Source of the DNA: Platycnemis pennipes
Taxonomy: Eukaryota; Arthropoda; Insecta; Odonata; Platycnemididae
DNA: 64,000 nt
Direction: 5' to 3'
Assembly (NCBI GenBank): GCA_933228895.1
Contig: OW121854.1
Location: forward strand, 12,961,131 to 13,025,130
The notes under the pieces were generated by a model. The model was not told where the DNA came from and searched no databases. It worked only from the letters and a program-made list of their open reading frames with translations. This document shows, one piece after another, positions 46,301-48,439 of the stretch (position 1 is its first letter; every line of letters starts with the position of its first letter). Position numbers and translations under genes: made by a program.

Positions 46301-48439
46301 GGTTTCCTAGAAAGAAGTTCAGGAAAAATCCAAGCTGGGTTTGGTATGATTGAATACCACTCCCAGGAAGCGAACTGCGGACCTCCAAGAAACATCCTGA
46401 TATTTAACGGAGTTACTTAACTCAAAATTTATCATAAAAATGAATAATTGAAGAATAGAGAATCAATCGATTTTGTAACTTCAATTCAATATCAATCATG
46501 ATTAGTGCCACTTGAGGGAGCTCACCTATGAATGTGTGTGCCTATTTGACTTTTGTCGTGTGTATTTTCATAAATCACAGAGTGGTTGAAAGATGATCAA
46601 ATGGTGAAGGAGGGGGCTTTTAATAGAGCTTGAATGCTACGTGTGTGGTTGGAAATATGTTGAATCCCGAGTTAACGGAAATGAACTGCTCTGTCTATGT
46701 GTGTGAAGATCTCTCGGATTGGATCCTTCGGGAATGACACTTTCGGGGACAACTCGTCCATCGTCTTCGTGTCATGACCAGATTTCTTGCCAGCAATCAC
46801 ACATGGATGTATTTATTACAAGAACACCACCTTTGCTGTAATTTCAATTATGTATATGAGGGGGGAGCCAAAAATAACTGGATGCAATTTTTTAAAAATG
46901 CAGAATTAATTTTTTTTGTGTTACAAACGTTAGTCACCTTCGAAGTACTCTCCATTTACTCTGATAAATTGGTTAAAGCGTCGTTTCCACTGCGTCAAAC
47001 ACCTTTGGTACCCGTCCTTTCCGATGTCTTGCAGTGCCACCTTCGATTCTCTTTTCACCTCCAGTAGGTAACCAAAACATTTCCCTTTCATCTCCCTTTT
47101 CATCCAGGAGAACAAACAAAAAGAAATCACAAGGTGCGAGATCTGGTGAGTAGGGTGGGTGGGGAAGTGGTGTCATGCTGTTTTCTGCCAAAAACTCACG
47201 CACAGAAATGGCTGTGTGAGCTGGAGCATTGTCATGGTGGAAGAACCAGTTTCGCCACGATTGGTCTCATTTTCAAATGTTCAGCTAAAATGCACTGCAC
47301 TGAACTCCACGGAAGACCAGATTGTTCAGCGAGTTCGTCAATAGTACGCCTCTTATCCTCGTACCCAGGGGCACGAACCTTTTCCACGTTTTCATCAGTT
47401 CTGGACATGGAAGACCGGCCCAGGCATTGAATGTCTTCACTATAGCAAGAAGTTCCACAGAGAAAAAATCATTCGCCTTGACCGGGACTCGAACTCGGAC
47501 CTCCTGATTTCCAGCCAGGTGCTCTACCAGTTGAGCTACCAAGACGTCCTCTTTCTCTGTGGAAATCAACGAGGCTTAAAGGAACTAGGTGTTAACGGAC
47601 TGCGGGACATATCATGTCACAATGCAGCCATAGTCGTGTGCAAGGAAATCAGGGGTCCGGGTTCGAGTCCCGGTCAAGGCGAATGATTTTTTATCTGTGG
47701 AACTTCTTGCTATAGTGCAATTTTCAGTGGGTGACGCCGCTAAAGTTTCCGCGGACAGTTCGCGGTCTTTGAATTGAATGCTTCGATCGAAATGTTGTCG
47801 CGTTTGAATCGCGAATACCACTTGAACACTTGAGTTCTTTTCAAGGTGTGTTCGTTATAAGCTGTGGACAACGCATCAACCGCCTTCGATGTACTTTTAC
47901 CGTGCAGAAAACAAAATTTCCACATGCACGCTGTTCTCGAATATCAACCATTTACAAAATCAAAGAGGTTGAAAAACTCATCGAACGAAAACTGTCATAG
48001 GGGCTCGCTACAACTGCCGTGTGGCGTACTGACTCAGAAAGGGTTAATTAACACCCATCTAGAGGGAGAAGCCCGAACTACAAGAGCAACAATCACAGCG
48101 ATTTCCATCCGGTTACTTCTGGGTCCCCCCTCGTATTTATTGGCAGAAAATATATTTGGGCTCCAGAACAATAGCATTTTGCTGAACTTTTGTTAGTAAT
48201 GGACAATTATGAGCCAATAATATGGTATAATATAAATTACTGTTGTGTATTATATTTTATTAATTTTATACAATTATTATTTTACCCTAAGCATGTTAAG
48301 GCCATTTTTGCACTCCATGATTGGTGCGAATCACCTTATTATACGCAAAAACCCCATTTTGAGTTAGTTTATGGCAAATTAATGAGTGAAATATTTATTA
48401 TTTATGATCTTCATTTGCAGGGCGGAGCTTAATTCCTGA
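7169..48439 (+). CDS. RASGEF1-family Ras/Rap guanine-nucleotide exchange factor (multi-exon, 5' incomplete)
   Basis: This is the one clear host gene: nine exons, each given as its own entry, joined over about 41 kb in one continuous frame of about 490 residues. Order: a low-complexity Gly/Ala/Ser-rich segment (residues 1-51), a RasGEF N-terminal domain (about 52-217) and a CDC25-homology catalytic domain (about 218-480). Diagnostic stretches are VSGSLEALVQHMVPTADYYP, LERLSYIGPEEFVQAFAKEN, FNSLMAIIAGLNMSPISRLK, ILEHQMDPSSNF and LPNGHINFEKFWQLAKQV, all typical of RASGEF1A/B/C. Family members load GTP onto Rap2 or Ras; acting in that way here is inference from the family. Introns range from about 1.5 kb to 12.8 kb. 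The start codon and 5' exon(s) are missing, and the last exon is tentative. Confidence 0.93.
7322..8192. other. Intron 1, proximal part
   Basis: AT-rich intronic sequence after the GTGAGG donor. I see no element or gene in it. Confidence 0.5.
8193..9060 (-). mobile_element. Penelope-like retroelement, 3' part with GIY-YIG endonuclease
   Basis: A 223-codon frame on the minus strand (9055-8384) encodes the end of the RT thumb region, with NEKRNLEAVLLLNGY and ACLPYIKGVTDRIGNILIRH, followed by a GIY-YIG-type endonuclease: VYEIPCGTCAKKYIGETGRS, then VKTRLEEHRRA, and a downstream AVAEHAALGHEIDFEKTRVI block. That order is characteristic of Penelope-like element C-termini. The RT core is absent, so the copy is 5'-truncated. 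The 3' noncoding part (8383-8193) carries the hammerhead-like motif described separately. The endonuclease nicks target DNA to prime reverse transcription in this family. Confidence 0.88.
8295..8350 (-). ncRNA. Hammerhead-ribozyme-like remnant of a Penelope element
   Basis: On the minus strand a perfect 6-bp stem, GTGACC-AGCATA-GGTCAC, is followed directly by GAAACGTCG. A stem followed by GAAA and CGTC matches stem II plus the 3' core of hammerhead ribozymes known in Penelope-like elements. The 5' core here reads TTGAAAAA rather than CTGATGA, so it is probably inactive or a diverged relative. Confidence 0.4.
9107..9200. repeat. Paralogue of the pre-insertion site of the pogo-like element at 9597
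   Basis: The segment TTTGGTTCTCGTGTTTTATG near 9133, and following sequence up to ACATGTATGCATTCTA, resembles the two flanks of the pogo-like element (TTTGGTTCTCGCGTTTTAGG before 9597; ACATGTATATTCTA after 10434) joined without the element. It is therefore an older duplicate of that locus. Confidence 0.5.
9440..9532 (-). mobile_element. Possible tRNA-derived SINE remnant
   Basis: The minus strand shows GTAGGCTAACTGTCTTGTAA followed by GGTCCTCGATTCGACCCCC, which resembles a tRNA anticodon and T arm with a B-box. The 5' head is not clean and no acceptor stem can be closed, so this is a remnant rather than a tRNA gene. Confidence 0.4.
9597..10432. mobile_element. Nonautonomous pogo-like element (836 bp)
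   Basis: The left end is CAGTAGAATCTCGATAAG and the right end is CGAGGTTCTACTG. These are inverted and flanked on both sides by TA (9595-9596 and 10433-10434), the Tc1/mariner target duplication. CAGTAGAACCTCG-type ends are typical of pogo/Tigger elements. Internal words such as GTGTTATCGAGGTT recur near both ends as subterminal repeats. There is no transposase. Confidence 0.85.
10568..10795 (+). CDS. RASGEF1-like exon B (RasGEF N-terminal domain)
   Basis: The exon lies between the acceptor CCGGCAG and the donor AAG|GTGAGC; 228 bp, 76 codons, phase 0. It encodes SLVYRDGGNLVSGSLEALVQ, then HMVPTADYYPDRAYLFAFLL, then SARLFIKPHKLLGEV, the start of the RasGEF N-terminal (REM-like) domain that buttresses the catalytic domain. 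It is markedly GC-rich compared with the flanking introns. Confidence 0.95.
10796..12107. other. Intron 2, first part
   Basis: AT-rich intronic sequence. A short GC-richer patch at about 11195-11355 stands out but matches no family that I can name. Confidence 0.4.
12536..12646 (-). CDS. THAP-like first exon, antisense in intron 2
   Basis: A 37-codon exon starts at an ATG (12646) and reads MRTNRRCCVPGCDASYESAK, then later SLFKAK, directly before a perfect donor GTAAGTAAGT. CCVPGC...SLFK resembles the N-terminal half of THAP zinc fingers (C2CH DNA-binding domains), where an intron inside the domain is common. The second half with the last Cys and His was not found. One possible continuation starts after CTTTCCAG at 12185 and stays open for 25 codons to a stop at 12108, but it does not look like a THAP domain. 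It may be a small antisense gene or a leftover of a THAP-containing DNA transposon. Confidence 0.45.
12950..14029. mobile_element. hAT-like nonautonomous element carrying repeat module A
   Basis: The left end CAGAGATGGGTAAATTACCG and the inverted sequence GTAATTTACCAAGTTGCCCA followed by TCTCTA (to 13999) form imperfect terminal repeats. ATTAGATG before the element (12942-12949) and GTTAGATG at 14030-14037 could be an 8-bp hAT-type target duplication, although 30 bases after the right inverted repeat are then unexplained. Both flanks match another module copy (B), so this element probably interrupted it. No transposase is present. Confidence 0.5.
13004..13545 (+). repeat. Dispersed module, copy A
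   Basis: About 540 bp shared with copies at 14030-14797 (B) and 53409-53945 (C). Landmarks are GGGGGCGTTTACTCGGA, ATCTTCTAACCACAACC, TCCTTGACTGCTTTC, a C-run before ATTGCGATGAGGC, CGTCAGAGGTTGCACCAC and CACTTTTCCGAAAGGGTTAA. No conserved protein spans it. This copy lies inside the hAT-like element. Confidence 0.8.
14030..14797 (+). repeat. Dispersed module, copy B (interrupted)
   Basis: This matches modules A and C from GTTAGATGGAAAAGAAAAC, with its extreme 5' end probably left at 12918-12949 on the far side of the hAT-like element. A second interruption of about 280 bp (about 14110-14385) separates the CACTCATAAAAT part from the TCACGCCCACCGAAAAAGC part. The interrupting sequence matches nothing else in the window. 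Confidence 0.65.
14798..15952. other. Intron 2, middle part
   Basis: AT-rich, no recognised gene or element. A short doublet of TTAGTATTAAAGGA and CTAGTATTAAAGGA lies at about 15125-15165. Confidence 0.4.
15953..15999. repeat. Perfect 15-bp inverted repeat (hairpin)
   Basis: CAAGGCCATGGATAG (15953-15967) and its exact complement CTATCCATGGCCTTG (15985-15999) enclose 17 bases that repeat CCATGGATAG once more. Confidence 0.8.
16000..16733. other. Intron 2, distal part
   Basis: Unremarkable AT-rich sequence with several scattered AACGTT words (16370-16490), ending in the acceptor TTTCTGTTGCAG. Confidence 0.5.
16734..17003 (+). CDS. RASGEF1-like exon C (RasGEF N-terminal domain, second half)
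   Basis: The exon lies between TTTCTGTTGCAG and TCA|GTAAGT; 270 bp, 90 codons, phase 0. It encodes DRLGRFVPHLVQLLAEWTET, then FPYDFRDERVMGHVRSLTQK, and a helical, Leu-rich linker ending SLDCLSS. The W-T-E-T-F-P-Y-D-F-R-D-E block closes the REM-like domain in RASGEF1 proteins. Confidence 0.95.
17004..17879. other. Intron 3, proximal part
   Basis: AT-rich intronic sequence with nothing recognised. Confidence 0.5.
17880..17957. repeat. Imperfect 25-bp inverted repeat
   Basis: GGGTGTCAAGTGATACTCG near 17883 and CGAGGGTCACTTAACACACG near 17934 are inverted copies with a few mismatches. CCCTTGA on the left (about 17869) and AAGGGTTAA on the right (about 18040) are compatible with a decayed piggyBac-type MITE (TTAA target), but this is not proven. 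Confidence 0.5.
17958..18526. other. Intron 3, distal part
   Basis: AT-rich intronic sequence; ends with the acceptor TGTTCCTTTGCAG. Confidence 0.5.
18527..18757 (+). CDS. RASGEF1-like exon D (start of the catalytic CDC25 domain)
   Basis: 231 bp, 77 codons, phase 0, between TTTGCAG and AAG|GTAAGC. It encodes LSPASLAQQLTHIELERLSY, then IGPEEFVQAFAKENPNVETS, then YVQWFNRLSYLVATEVCK. The block in which a Leu/Gln-rich stretch precedes HIELERLSYIGPEEF is the opening helix pair of the RasGEF catalytic domain. Confidence 0.96.
18758..19270. other. Intron 4, proximal part
   Basis: AT-rich intronic sequence with nothing recognised. Confidence 0.5.
19271..19487. repeat. Direct repeat flanking the gypsy relic, left copy
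   Basis: About 200 bp that recur in the same orientation at 22856-23045: TTTACAGCCAAAGGTAGGGT, then TTTGCATGGTAGAGC, then GATCATGGGAGAGGTAGGAA. Placement on both sides of the gypsy coding remnants suggests LTR fragments, but clear TG...CA ends were not found and the copies differ at many sites. Confidence 0.55.
19726..20143 (-). pseudogene. gypsy RNase H remnant
   Basis: The minus strand encodes QGYSVISKEALAIVCGVKKF, then HKPLLSIF, then YDFDIQYIKSEHKGNADRLL, the RNase H domain following a gypsy RT. The family's usual asparagine/aspartate positions are partly changed (FTLINNHKPL). The downstream integrase is absent. Confidence 0.85.
20144..21341 (-). pseudogene. gypsy reverse transcriptase remnant (interrupted by a SINE)
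   Basis: The frame from 21341 encodes KVEQELNRLVNEEILMPV, then IRICGDFKVTLNPYLKVDRY and PIPRIEELFTSLQMGEYF, the fingers of a gypsy RT. Near 20905 the catalytic block appears as FFDD only after a +1 shift. After the SINE (20466-20695), bases 20428-20144 encode the thumb/connection: LLKGFVGLVNYYPNFVPNLS. The domain is complete in outline but not translatable. Confidence 0.85.
20466..20695 (-). mobile_element. tRNA-derived SINE (family 1, copy 2), nested in the gypsy relic
   Basis: The minus-strand 5' end reads GGGAGCGTGGTGGCCTAGTG with an A-box, then a perfect B-box GGTTCGAATCC near 20635. The body matches the copy at 4437-4690. It interrupts the gypsy RT frame between the catalytic block and the thumb, so it is younger than the gypsy insertion. 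Confidence 0.88.
21382..21810 (-). pseudogene. gypsy protease-region remnant
   Basis: A 142-codon frame contains VPVGKLNFGEEFRGKLDLYV and NPILGSDWMKALLLE, the end of the retropepsin-like domain, where the G-x-D-W-M/L block precedes the RT. The catalytic DTG/DSG is not in this frame, so the domain is incomplete. Confidence 0.65.
22060..22572 (-). pseudogene. gypsy gag remnant with zinc knuckle
   Basis: The minus strand encodes ENLADYLRDRLVSSLCSETV and KKHLMGEKDLTYDKS, a typical gypsy-type gag C-terminal block, then in another frame a CCHC knuckle (CVNCSGIFGHYSQKC). A second knuckle (CNYCNKKGHLEKV) lacks its last Cys. The two parts are in different frames. Confidence 0.75.
22856..23045. repeat. 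Direct repeat flanking the gypsy relic, right copy
   Basis: Same repeat as at 19271-19487, in the same orientation, ending at CCACCAACG. Divergence between the two copies is high, which fits an old insertion if they are LTR remnants. Confidence 0.55.
23318..23461 (+). CDS. RASGEF1-like exon E (catalytic domain)
   Basis: 144 bp, 48 codons, phase 0, between TTGTTTTTACAG and ACG|GTGAGT. It encodes VKVMEYWIETARECFNIGNF, then NSLMAIIAGLNMSPISRLKK. The N-x-N-S-L-M-A-I-I-A-G-L block is the hallmark RasGEF motif near the helical hairpin that opens the GTPase nucleotide site. Confidence 0.97.
23462..24080. other. Intron 5, proximal part
   Basis: AT-rich intronic sequence; no gene or element recognised. 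Confidence 0.5.
24085..24395. mobile_element. piggyBac-like MITE (311 bp)
   Basis: The left end TTAACCCTCTAAGAGCCAC and the right end GGCACTAAGAGGATAA are inverted repeats next to TTAA and a mutated ATAA, the piggyBac target. Subterminal TATCGGC words occur twice. No transposase. Confidence 0.7.
24400..25100 (-). mobile_element. Degenerate LINE reverse-transcriptase C-terminus
   Basis: The minus strand, read over several frames, gives a KYLGST-like opening near 24880, then EMNHRSKNRYIALEEE, then near 24680 LQWMTGFTGLETE, matching blocks after the RT domain of RTE/R1-like LINE polymerases. Many stops and frameshifts show that it is an old relic. Its 3' end is not sharply defined. Confidence 0.55.
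25162..27253. mobile_element. 2.1-kb DNA-transposon-like element, tandem copy 1
   Basis: It starts GGCTGCTATTCTGAACG and ends CGATTCAGAATACCAGCC, short inverted ends. TATTCTGAA words are repeated several times in the left 250 bases and inverted in the right 100 bases. It is flanked by TTG at 25159-25161 and TTG at 27254-27256, a 3-bp target site. No transposase is recognised; the internal open frames match nothing I know. A 3-bp target duplication would fit PIF/Harbinger or CACTA-type elements, but the family is not assigned. Confidence 0.75.
27257..29363. mobile_element. 2.1-kb DNA-transposon-like element, tandem copy 2
   Basis: Nearly identical to copy 1 in the same orientation, with scattered substitutions and small indels; the clearest is about 18 extra bases near 28495. 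It starts directly after the shared TTG and is followed by TTG at 29364-29366. Same ends and subterminal repeats as copy 1. Confidence 0.75.
29510..29696 (-). pseudogene. LINE reverse-transcriptase core fragment
   Basis: The minus strand encodes DVNTQVSRSMLLADDIVVFE, which includes the ADD catalytic block of a non-LTR reverse transcriptase and the following strand. Only about 60 residues survive, so it is an isolated fragment next to an RTE-like 3' end. Confidence 0.65.
29697..30610 (-). mobile_element. RTE-like LINE 3' end (copy 1), interrupted
   Basis: Minus-strand translation over several frames gives the C-terminal LINE blocks, including a GLMKEIVKG and GKNGKDRPR match to the copy at 43797-44460. 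The 3' end finishes in a short CATCATC-type tail. An extra piece of about 300 bp (about 29900-30205) splits the matching halves and is itself unrecognised. Confidence 0.65.
30896..31058. mobile_element. Isolated pogo-like terminus
   Basis: GTGAAACCTCCCTATTACGA followed by further CCTC...ACGAA words resembles a pogo/Tigger end with subterminal repeats. No partner end was found, so this is a truncated remnant. Confidence 0.45.
31337..33969 (-). mobile_element. Tigger-type pogo element (2.6 kb) with decayed transposase
   Basis: The ends CAGTGAAACCTGTCTTTAG and (right, complement) CAGTTAACCTGCCTTAAGC lie between TA dinucleotides (31335-31336 and 33970-33971). The sequence TTTTTTTCCGGATAAGACAG occurs near both ends. 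Length and TIRs fit an originally autonomous Tigger element, transcribed on the minus strand, antisense to the host gene in intron 5. Confidence 0.88.
31650..33289 (-). pseudogene. Tigger/CENP-B-like DDE transposase pseudogene
   Basis: In order on the minus strand: a CENP-B N-terminal helix-turn-helix (LDLIECFEREKLSVNQIQER, then FKCGKTQVYQAI; 33289-33077), the second DNA-binding domain (VPLSGPMVQEKAKEFAVSLG, then FKASNGWLVSFKARHNV), a DDE core with GDETGLLFRALP and, in a later segment, FLDNATCHP, then an acidic C-terminus (ISELQQLIGNGMDAEIFVDF). The first two catalytic aspartates are visible. Stops and frameshifts separate the blocks, so it cannot make transposase. Confidence 0.88.
34030..35171. 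mobile_element. Probable nonautonomous pogo-like element (1.1 kb)
   Basis: The right end CCAAGGTTCTACTG, with GAGGGTCGTGTATCC before it, is a clear pogo-like terminus. The left end CATTGGAACTTCATTCATGA, following TA, is a diverged partner. GTTTCATA-type words recur near both ends. The right flank is TG rather than TA. Confidence 0.5.
35172..35744. other. Intron 5, distal part
   Basis: AT-rich sequence. A self-complementary run of AGCTC/GAGCT words lies at about 35610-35700. Nothing else is recognised. Confidence 0.4.
35745..35965 (+). mobile_element. tRNA-derived SINE (family 2, copy 1)
   Basis: A tRNA-like module at about 35864-35936 has a D arm, an anticodon-like arm, a perfect T arm (CCGGGTTCGAGTCCCGG) and a wobble-rich acceptor stem. 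It is preceded by about 110 bp shared with the copy at 47438-47641 and bounded by inverted TTCCACAGAGAA words. The anticodon loop would give a Ser-type anticodon without the long variable arm, so this is a SINE, not a working tRNA. Confidence 0.75.
35966..36274. other. Intron 5, 3' end
   Basis: AT-rich sequence ending in a strong polypyrimidine tract and acceptor (TCTCTTGTTCTTTCAG). Confidence 0.6.
36275..36477 (+). CDS. RASGEF1-like exon F (catalytic domain)
   Basis: 203 bp between TTCTTTCAG and AA|GTAAGT; starts in phase 0 and leaves two bases of a codon. It encodes WSKVPSAKFSILEHQMDPSS, then NFSSYRSTLKAAMWRSAG, then RIVIPFFSLLVKDLYFLNEG. The P-F-F-S-L-L-V-K-D block is the conserved core facing the GTPase. 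The split codon joins exon G to give K-L-P-N-G-H. Confidence 0.97.
36690..37490 (+). pseudogene. piggyBac-type (DDE_Tnp_1_7) transposase relic in intron 6
   Basis: The plus strand, with several stops, reads MMTEKRYILLLEFLHFASN, then ESYIPERLLTVDKNHL (the region of the first catalytic Asp), then the open piece FRPKLFDILATFEIDAIGTV and GENTKNIPQIFMLKKLRK. These match in order the LHF, VDE and G-T-V-R-x-N-R-K blocks of piggyBac transposases. It is clearly dead. TTAA ends were not found. Its 3' end runs into the duplicated unit described next. Confidence 0.8.
37416..37626 (+). repeat. Duplicated unit, copy 1, containing a pseudo-copy of host exon G 3' end
   Basis: About 211 bp repeated at 39046-39256 in the same orientation. 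The first part continues the piggyBac relic (RNTLFYKAVHLARCPNTQKS). The last 70 bases match the 3' end of host exon G plus its donor: CAAGCCCTGTACTGACAGAA occurs in both. The donor GGTAAGTGCATAA of the real exon is GGTAAAAGCATAT here, a weakened site. Confidence 0.8.
37627..39045. mobile_element. Pogo-like element (1.4 kb) at the junction of the duplicated units
   Basis: Left end CAGTGGAATCCCAGTATAAC and right end (complement) CAGTAGAAGCCCGGTATAAT, between TA at 37625-37626 and TA at 39046-39047. Words such as CTCGTTATATC recur inside both ends. The middle is occupied by a palindrome-rich simple repeat. No transposase is visible. Confidence 0.85.
38205..38615. repeat. ATATCG/CGATAT palindromic simple repeat
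   Basis: About 400 bp of degenerate alternating CGATAT, TATCGTGATA, GGGGCACGAT and TTTATCGCG words on both strands. It lies inside the pogo-like element. Similar TATCGAT words occur in the Helitron near 57050-57440. Confidence 0.75.
39046..39256 (+). repeat. Duplicated unit, copy 2, containing a pseudo-copy of host exon G 3' end
   Basis: Nearly identical to 37416-37626, again with CAAGCCCTGTACTGACAGAA and the mutated donor. The following bases ATGTAG extend the match to intron sequence after the true exon further than in copy 1. Confidence 0.8.
39257..39880. other. Intron 6, distal part
   Basis: AT-rich sequence ending with a strong acceptor (TTTCTTCTTTCTTTCAG). No element recognised. Confidence 0.5.
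39881..40032 (+). CDS. RASGEF1-like exon G (catalytic domain)
   Basis: 152 bp between CTTTCTTTCAG and ACG|GTAAGT. It completes the Lys codon from exon F and encodes LPNGHINFEKFWQLAKQVTE, then FITWKQVTCPFEKNPKVITF, then LQASPVLTEN, leaving one base. The N-F-E-K-F-W and C-P-F blocks are typical of RASGEF1. Its 3' 48 bases are duplicated in degenerate form upstream in intron 6. Confidence 0.96.
40236..42572. mobile_element. 2.3-kb element with long terminal inverted repeats, carrying a minisatellite
   Basis: Left CGATTTCTGTAACAATAATG and its exact complement near 42565 mark the ends. Further inward, CTGTTC and TGTCTGTT words extend the inverted arrangement for about 350 bp on the left and 180 bp on the right. 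The interior at 40620-42120 is AT-rich and encodes nothing recognised. The target duplication is unclear (TATCAC occurs outside both ends). Confidence 0.7.
42129..42362. repeat. 70-bp minisatellite, about 4 units
   Basis: CCCTGCCTGTTGAG-type words start at about 42137, 42205, 42277 and 42347 (the last ends GTTAA), giving unit lengths of 68-72 bp. Units also share GTTCCTTGTT and GCAAAGCACACAAC. It lies in the inverted-repeat element. Confidence 0.8.
42713..42785 (+). CDS. RASGEF1-like exon H (C-terminal part)
   Basis: 73 bp between CTTCCATTTCAG and TTGAG|GTAAGA. With one base from exon G it encodes ALALASFECEPPDNNHEKER and YKTL, leaving AG. The A-L-x-L-A-S-x-E block and the following acidic K-E-R segment match the C-terminus of RASGEF1 proteins, where only a few residues remain after K-x-L. 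Confidence 0.92.
42786..43796. other. Intron 8, proximal part
   Basis: AT-rich sequence. TTTAAAACGTACGACCAGATATCAAGCAA-type sequence near 43003 recurs in part near 43727 (ACCAGATATCAAGCAATTCA), a small internal duplication. No gene. Confidence 0.4.
43797..44460 (-). mobile_element. RTE-like LINE 3' end (copy 2)
   Basis: A 143-codon frame on the minus strand (44338-43907) encodes the polymerase C-terminus: EVRKHFIRTYIWGILLCGSE, then LEAFEMWCYRRMMKWIDRVT, then LKTLKRRWNNLIGHILRHDG. This block order follows the RT domain of RTE-like LINEs. The 3' end is a CATCATCATCAT tail near 43797. The RT core is absent. Confidence 0.82.
44461..44885. other. Intron 8, short unassigned stretch
   Basis: AT-rich; no feature recognised. 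Confidence 0.4.
44886..45650 (+). pseudogene. Penelope-like element N-terminal coding relic
   Basis: A plus-strand frame gives a Pro-rich segment and then VTLSSIILSPSELSVLNRGL and SFFMTPRINHVTLHTDC. The L-S-x-x-E/Q-x-x-L-L-x-x-G-L-x-F-x-x-x-P block opens many Penelope-like proteins. After an inserted hairpin (45365-45521) the frame resumes as GIPEDLPPLNNPNDIHKKFL and then CRLTHFYK, consistent with the next conserved helix. RT and endonuclease are missing. Confidence 0.6.
45345..45531. mobile_element. Hairpin insertion with perfect 48-bp arms and 10-bp flanking direct repeats
   Basis: Bases 45406-45453 and 45475-45522 are perfect inverted copies separated by 21 bases. ACTGTGTTGC flanks the whole block (45355-45364, with an extra tandem copy at 45345-45354, and 45522-45531). 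The direct repeats look like a target-site duplication within the Penelope relic. Confidence 0.85.
45828..45993. repeat. 166-bp hairpin repeat with 45-bp imperfect arms
   Basis: TTGAATAAGAAGATGTAACC at the left and its near-complement GGTTGCATCTTCTTATTCAA at the right pair over about 45 bases, including GACTTTTATT. The loop contains GAAGATGATGCC and GTGTCGAAATG, loosely like hammerhead-type sequence in Penelope elements. Confidence 0.7.
45994..46856. other. Intron 8, middle part
   Basis: AT-rich intronic sequence, no gene or repeat family recognised. Confidence 0.4.
46857..48133 (-). mobile_element. Mariner element, internally deleted and invaded by SINEs
   Basis: The ends TGAGGGGGGAGCCAAAAATA and (complement) CGAGGGGGGACCCAGAAGTA lie between TA at 46855-46856 and 48134-48135. 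The minus-strand transposase shows the N-terminal helix-turn-helix (KAVDALSTAYNEHTLKRTQV, then FKWYSRFKRD; 47925-47740), then after the SINE block SRTDENVEKVRAPGYEDKRR and SVQCILAEHLKMRP, then a jump to HDNAPAHTA and PPYSPDLAPCDFFLF. The first catalytic Asp and surrounding core are deleted, so it is nonautonomous. Confidence 0.92.
47438..47722. mobile_element. tRNA-SINE tail-to-tail dimer (family 2), nested in mariner
   Basis: A nearly full SINE on the minus strand (about 47641-47438; tRNA-like module near 47545-47475 with D, anticodon-like and T arms) is followed by a plus-strand fragment (about 47642-47722) of the same SINE's tRNA 3' half and tail. Outer ends are inverted copies: CACTATAGCAAGAAGTTCCA and its complement. 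Confidence 0.8.
48421..48439 (+). CDS. Probable terminal exon of the RASGEF1-like gene
   Basis: After the acceptor ATCTTCATTTGCAG, the bases complete the split AG codon of exon H and read R-A-E-L-N-S then TGA (48437-48439). The C-terminus then reads KTLRAELNS. RASGEF1 proteins end a few residues after the equivalent W-K-S-L-R, so length and position fit. The evidence is only the acceptor, phase and length, so it is tentative. Confidence 0.5.

Noticed and set aside
47285..47569. 94-residue minus-strand frame
   Set aside because: A chimera of SINE and mariner sequence, not a gene.
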